The translations under genes and the position numbers were made by a program. A model generated the notes under the pieces. It did not search any database and was not told where the DNA came from. It saw nothing but the letters and a program-made list of their open reading frames with translations. From RZZS01 sp964491785 (lineage in GTDB: Bacteria > Pseudomonadota > Alphaproteobacteria > Micavibrionales > Micavibrionaceae): 64,000 nt of DNA. The stretch is taken from the NCBI GenBank assembly GCA_964491785.1, contig CAZBGS010000008.1, positions 40,201 to 104,200 on the forward strand. The letters are read 5' to 3'. How positions within the stretch are numbered: position 1 is the first letter of the stretch; each line of letters starts with the position of its first letter. This document shows positions 60,421 through 64,000 of the stretch, piece after piece.

Positions 60421-63345
60421 TTATCTGCCTGCCGAATAGATAGCCGAAATTTCGGAGGAGCTGAGGTTTCGGTTATAAAAGCGCACATCGTCGATCTTTC
60501 CGTCGAAGTATTCGGTAGCATACAGCGCGTTGTGGGCGATCCTGATATTGGTCGGGTCAAAGCCCGCGATCGTGCCGCTGCTGCTGCTTGAACCGGTAAC
60601 GTCCGAGCCGTTTATATATATTTTGAACCTGCTGCTTTGAGAAAGCGTGCCGTCGTAGGTGATCGCCAAATGATACCAGGCCCCGGTGGAAATCACATTT
60701 TCGGCTTCGGTTACAAGGCGGGCCGAAGTGGTATTAACCCACCATACGGAAATCCCGCTGGTAACGTTACCTCCCGGAAGCACGGTGTCGCTTGCGGTAT
60801 GGGCATAGGCATATACATAATGATTGCCCGCCAAAGTGTGCGAGAAGAGTGTCGGCCAGCCGTCGGCGGTTGTAAGGCTGTCGGAGTTGAACCATAGAGA
60901 CCAGGTGTATTTGCCGCCGGCGACCAAAGTGAAGCTGGCGTTGTCGGTTATGGCTATGTACTGGCTGCTGCCGTTGAAGTCGAGCCAGGTAAGGCCGCTT
61001 CCTGTCTGCCATGCCGGGCTTCCAGAGGTGCTGCCGCCAAGATTGTTGCCGGAAGAATCGCCGATCGTCGTGCCGCCGCCCTCATTCAGCGACCAGTGGG
61101 CAACAAGATTGGCATTGGTGGTTACCTCCCACTTCTCACTGGCGGTTCCGACATATGCCGTCGCTGTGTATACCTGGCCCGATGATCCGCTGGTCATGCG
61201 CAGTTGCAGCCATTGCCCGTTGCTTATCTGGACAGAACTGCCGGAAGTCCAGTCCTGCGAAACGGCCGAGCAGTCGGCGGCCGTGCAAATGCGGTATTGC
61301 GGGGAGCCCTGACCGCTCACGGAGACGTCAACAGGGTTGCTGATGCCAAGGATCTGAACGATGTTCGAAGTGACAAGAGTGGACGGGCTGATGATCGCAG
61401 TATTGAACTGGAAATCATAAGGACGAGCGTTGCGGCAATCCTGGCCGATTGCGACCCATCTGGAACCGTCGCAGTACTGCATCAGGGAGTGATCGGCATT
61501 ATAGGTGATCGCGCCCGCTTCGGTGCAGCCGTATCCCGGCGCGGCATCGCTGTAGAGAATTCCGACTTCGGCTGCGCTCAGAGCGCGGCTGTAAACGCGC
61601 ACGTCGTCGATCTTTCCGTCGAAGCCGCAGCAGGTTTCTCCCGGCGCGTCGGAGCCGATAAGGACATTGACATCATTCAGAATGGTATTTGTAAGAGTCG
61701 TGCCTCCGGTGGTGAGAATTTGTTCCTGCCCGTCGATATAAATCTTTATTCCCGAGACCGAGCTGCTGCCATCATATGTCGCCACGATCTGATGCCATGC
61801 GCCGACCGGGAGGGAATCTGCGGGCGTGGCGGCCTGGATAGTCTCGACCGTGCTGGAGGCAAGCATGAATTTAACGACATTCGCACCGTTCTCCAGCCAA
61901 AGGCCATAACCCCTCCATCCTGCGCCCCAGAGCGGTAACTTTTCAAGGATATCGTCTTCAGTGGTGTTGGTATCGCGATATACCCATGCGGCGATGCTGA
62001 AGGGCTGGTTGCGTTCGAAATCGAAACTGGATTCGCCCGCGACAGAGACATAGGTGTTTTCCTGAGAAAACTCAAGCGCGCCGCCGACCTTGCCCGCCGT
62101 CCATTCCGTTCCGGCCATATTGGTCAGAACGCCGTTGTTGTCACCGCCGGAAATATCCGCGGCCACCATTCCCGCCGGTTCGTCTAACGGCCAGTGGGCG
62201 ATCATGGACGCTTCTACATGTACCCGCAACCCCTCCAGATATATTTCCCGGATTTCTGACGAACTGAGTTTACGATCGAAAAAGCGTACATCATCTATTT
62301 TTCCATCGAAATAATCAGGATAAAGAGCGTTACCGCCAATCCGTATGTCGGTAGGGTTAAAGCTTGCAAGTGTGCCTACCCCGGAGCTTAACCCGGTTAC
62401 ATCCTCGCCATTTACGTATATCCGGAACCGGCTATTTTGTGGTAGCGTGCCGTCATAAGTGACGATCACATGATACCAAGCTCCTGCGGTTAAAACGTTT
62501 TCTGCTTCTGTTACAAGAAAGTTTGTATCATCGTTCCATACTACCGAAATTCCATTAGTTATACTTCCCCCCGGCAATTCAACATAGACGAGTGTATGAG
62601 CAAAAATAGTAAGCTCTTTGGGTCCCGCCTGCGTGTGCGAGAAAATCGTCGCCCATCCTCCGCTTGCCGCCAAGTTATCGGAATTTATCCACTGCGACCA
62701 GCTGTATTTGCCGCCAGCGTCAAGGGTGAAGTCGTCGTGATCGGCGATGGCAACAGACTGGCTGGTGCCGTTGAAGTCGAGCCAGGTTCGGCCTCCGGAG
62801 GTCTGCCATGCAGGACTGCCTACAAGCGTTCCGGTATGGCCGCCGCCGGAGATGTCGGCGGTCGTCGCGCCGCTGCCCTCGTTCATTATCCAGTGGGCAA
62901 CCGAGCCGGTCTTATAATCGCTGCACGTGCCCACGGAAACCCATTTGTCGCCTTCGCAGTACTGCATGGTTTTAAGGTCGCGGTTGAAGGTCAGGTCGCC
63001 TTCGACGCCGGAAGGATTGGAGCATCCCGCTCCGCCGTCTCCGGCCTCCGGCACGAAGGCCAGCCAGTCGGTGCCGTCGCAATACTGGGGAACGTGGCTG
63101 TTGGTATTGTAGAGGATATCGCCCGCCACTCCGGCCGGGCTTAAACAAGCGGCACAGGCGGGGGCAACCAGCATCATCATTACGAGGAATGAAATGATGA
63201 AAACGCCCGGTGTTTTACCGTGTTCTATCTTTCGGGAGCCGCCATTGTCCTTGCGAGGGAGACGCAAGCCTGACGAAGCAATGCAGGCTTTTGCATTTTT
63301 GGATCGCTTCGCTTTCGCTTGCGATGGCGGCCGCCCCCGGTTCAT
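60421..63345 (-). CDS. Large secreted protein with three LamG domains
   Basis: 974 aa. A basic N-terminal stretch (about 1-46), a hydrophobic segment (about 47-66, ending ACAAC), then two YNxxxxxMQYC/W-type beta units (about 70-140: YCDGTDWLAF, YCEGDKWVSVG), LamG 1 (about 145-370), LamG 2 (about 382-600), a third YN...QYC unit (about 605-635), and LamG 3 (about 750-974). Each LamG starts with AHWxLxE and ends with a IYxEG-type strand. The start is 5 bp after the stop of the S74 gene. Likely surface carbohydrate or adhesion protein. The first 46 residues overlap a palindromic repeat (63238-63331), so the native signal peptide may begin later. Confidence 0.78.
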   Translation of the reverse strand: MNRGRPPSQAKAKRSKNAKACIASSGLRLPRKDNGGSRKIEHGKTPGVFIISFLVMMMLVAPACAACLSPAGVAGDILYNTNSHVPQYCDGTDWLAFVPEAGDGGAGCSNPSGVEGDLTFNRDLKTMQYCEGDKWVSVGTCSDYKTGSVAHWIMNEGSGATTADISGGGHTGTLVGSPAWQTSGGRTWLDFNGTSQSVAIADHDDFTLDAGGKYSWSQWINSDNLAASGGWATIFSHTQAGPKELTIFAHTLVYVELPGGSITNGISVVWNDDTNFLVTEAENVLTAGAWYHVIVTYDGTLPQNSRFRIYVNGEDVTGLSSGVGTLASFNPTDIRIGGNALYPDYFDGKIDDVRFFDRKLSSSEIREIYLEGLRVHVEASMIAHWPLDEPAGMVAADISGGDNNGVLTNMAGTEWTAGKVGGALEFSQENTYVSVAGESSFDFERNQPFSIAAWVYRDTNTTEDDILEKLPLWGAGWRGYGLWLENGANVVKFMLASSTVETIQAATPADSLPVGAWHQIVATYDGSSSVSGIKIYIDGQEQILTTGGTTLTNTILNDVNVLIGSDAPGETCCGFDGKIDDVRVYSRALSAAEVGILYSDAAPGYGCTEAGAITYNADHSLMQYCDGSRWVAIGQDCRNARPYDFQFNTAIISPSTLVTSNIVQILGISNPVDVSVSGQGSPQYRICTAADCSAVSQDWTSGSSVQISNGQWLQLRMTSGSSGQVYTATAYVGTASEKWEVTTNANLVAHWSLNEGGGTTIGDSSGNNLGGSTSGSPAWQTGSGLTWLDFNGSSQYIAITDNASFTLVAGGKYTWSLWFNSDSLTTADGWPTLFSHTLAGNHYVYAYAHTASDTVLPGGNVTSGISVWWVNTTSARLVTEAENVISTGAWYHLAITYDGTLSQSSRFKIYINGSDVTGSSSSSGTIAGFDPTNIRIAHNALYATEYFDGKIDDVRFYNRNLSSSEISAIYSAGR
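63238..63331. repeat. RPE-like palindromic element inside a coding region
   Basis: Imperfect 94-bp inverted repeat: gccgccattgtccttgcgag near the left end and cttgcgatggcggc at the right, with gacgaagcaatgc and ggatcgcttcgc as inner arms. The pattern (cattgcgag...gaagcaatc...ggattgcttcgct...gcaatg) is that of widespread palindromic repeats such as those found in Rickettsiales. It occupies codons about 5-36 of the LamG gene without breaking its frame. Confidence 0.55.
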
Positions 63346-63350
63346 ATGGA

Positions 63351-64000
63351 TTACCCCTTCCTGCGAAGTATACCGCCGCTGATGAAAAAGACGATATTCA
63401 GGCCGAGAATACCTGCCAGCAGCAGGATAACCCAGTTTTCCATCGAAGCCTTGCCGGTGCCGGAAACTGCGGAGCGGTTGAGGAGATCGACCTGACGGGC
63501 CAGATCCTCCACCGCGGCGGCAGTCTTCGCACGTTCGGCCCTGATCGCGGCAAGTTCGGCGCGCAGCGCGTCGTTTTCCGCCTTGAGATCCTGCACCGCG
63601 CCGACCATGGCGACGTTTACCGGGTGCATGTTGAAATCCAGATAGCCGTCTTCAAGCTCTTTGACTGCTTCCGGGAATACTTCCAGAACTTCCTGGGCGA
63701 TGAAGCCGATTTCCTCATTGCCGCTCGGCAGACCGCGGGCATTGTCTTTTTTATAAGAGAATTTGACCGGATTGAGCTGCATGATTTCCTCAAGGCCGCG
63801 CTCGTATTCGCCATGGACGTCTTTCAGTCTGGCGTCAGAAGCAACCGACCAGCTGCCGCCGCCCGTCTTGCCGGCATCGCCGACTACATGAAGAGTATAA
63901 TCGGCCGAAAGCTTGGTCGCAGGGACATTCGGATCGATCACCATCTTGCCGCCGAACAGGCCCATGGTGTTGGAGGCGGACATGTTGAGGAAGTTTCCGT
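63351..64000 (-). CDS. Peptidase S74 (intramolecular chaperone) protein, partial
   Basis: At least 215 residues; the frame stays open to the window edge, so the N-terminal part is missing. S74 self-cleaving chaperone domain: SDARLKDVHGEYERGLEEIM with the Ser-Asp cleavage dyad, GFIAQEVLEVFPEAV and NVAMVGAVQDLKAEN. A trimerising coiled coil (about 130-165 of the visible part) and a C-terminal transmembrane segment (NWVILLLAGILGLNIVFFI) with RRKG anchor. These domains cap trimeric phage-tail or surface adhesin proteins. Followed 5 bp later by the LamG gene; probably a surface-protein operon. Confidence 0.85.
   Translation of the reverse strand, partial: GNFLNMSASNTMGLFGGKMVIDPNVPATKLSADYTLHVVGDAGKTGGGSWSVASDARLKDVHGEYERGLEEIMQLNPVKFSYKKDNARGLPSGNEEIGFIAQEVLEVFPEAVKELEDGYLDFNMHPVNVAMVGAVQDLKAENDALRAELAAIRAERAKTAAAVEDLARQVDLLNRSAVSGTGKASMENWVILLLAGILGLNIVFFISGGILRRKG

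Overview
This window looks like the chromosome of an alphaproteobacterium. Supporting signs are the alphaproteobacterial form of SspB, the rpsF-rpsR-rplI block, a compact fab cluster, an Mla-type ABC pair and a flagellar flgK-flgL pair. Next to these sits a Dot/Icm-like (type IVB, MPF_I) secretion cluster. That mix, together with secreted peptidoglycan hydrolases and large LamG surface proteins, recalls the Micavibrio-like lineage of bacterial predators or epibionts; the placement is an inference.

Layout: (1) 0.1-3.4 kb, a large DUF5060/LamG protein. (2) 3.7-7.8 kb, fatty-acid cluster fabD-fabG-(HAD phosphatase)-acpP-fabF on the minus strand. (3) 8.0-14.6 kb, rpsF-rpsR-rplI, dnaB, a pilin-like protein, alr and mlaE-mlaF. 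(4) 14.6-18.0 kb, an accessory stretch: a structured-RNA candidate (6S-like), then a complete 2,275-bp IS1-family element with an 18-bp perfect inverted repeat and a 9-bp target duplication. It carries a Panacea-type toxin-antitoxin cassette as passenger. An orphan Phd/YefM-like gene follows. (5) 18-24.3 kb, two DUF6782-like paralogues, flgL and flgK. (6) 24.3-31.9 kb, a minus-strand run of four paralogous secreted proteins. They share one long C-terminal module with conserved cysteines but differ at the N terminus: GH24 lysozyme, M23 peptidase, beta-sandwich domains, or nothing. (7) 32.2-43.0 kb, Dot/Icm core genes on the plus strand: dotI, dotH, dotG, a dotF-like gene, a polytopic IcmC/IcmD-like protein built of three repeats, icmJ/dotN, dotO/icmB and an extra membrane protein.

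(8) 43-60 kb, metabolic and housekeeping genes: aldo-keto reductase, thpR, glnK-amtB, bioB, pdxS-pdxT, an AsmA-like giant, three AT-rich lipoproteins, tyrS, anmK, the threonylcarbamoyl-AMP synthase gene, tRNA-Arg(CCG) and sspB. (9) 60.4-64 kb, a three-LamG surface protein whose N-terminal codons overlap a palindromic repeat, and the end of a peptidase-S74 (self-cleaving chaperone) protein cut by the window edge.

The most interesting unit is regions 6 and 7 together: a divergent gene block in which peptidoglycan-cutting proteins with a shared unknown module lie beside a streamlined type IVB secretion core. A reasonable hypothesis is that the module docks hydrolases to the secretion channel, or is itself exported. 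The IS1-type element with a toxin-antitoxin passenger is the second notable find.
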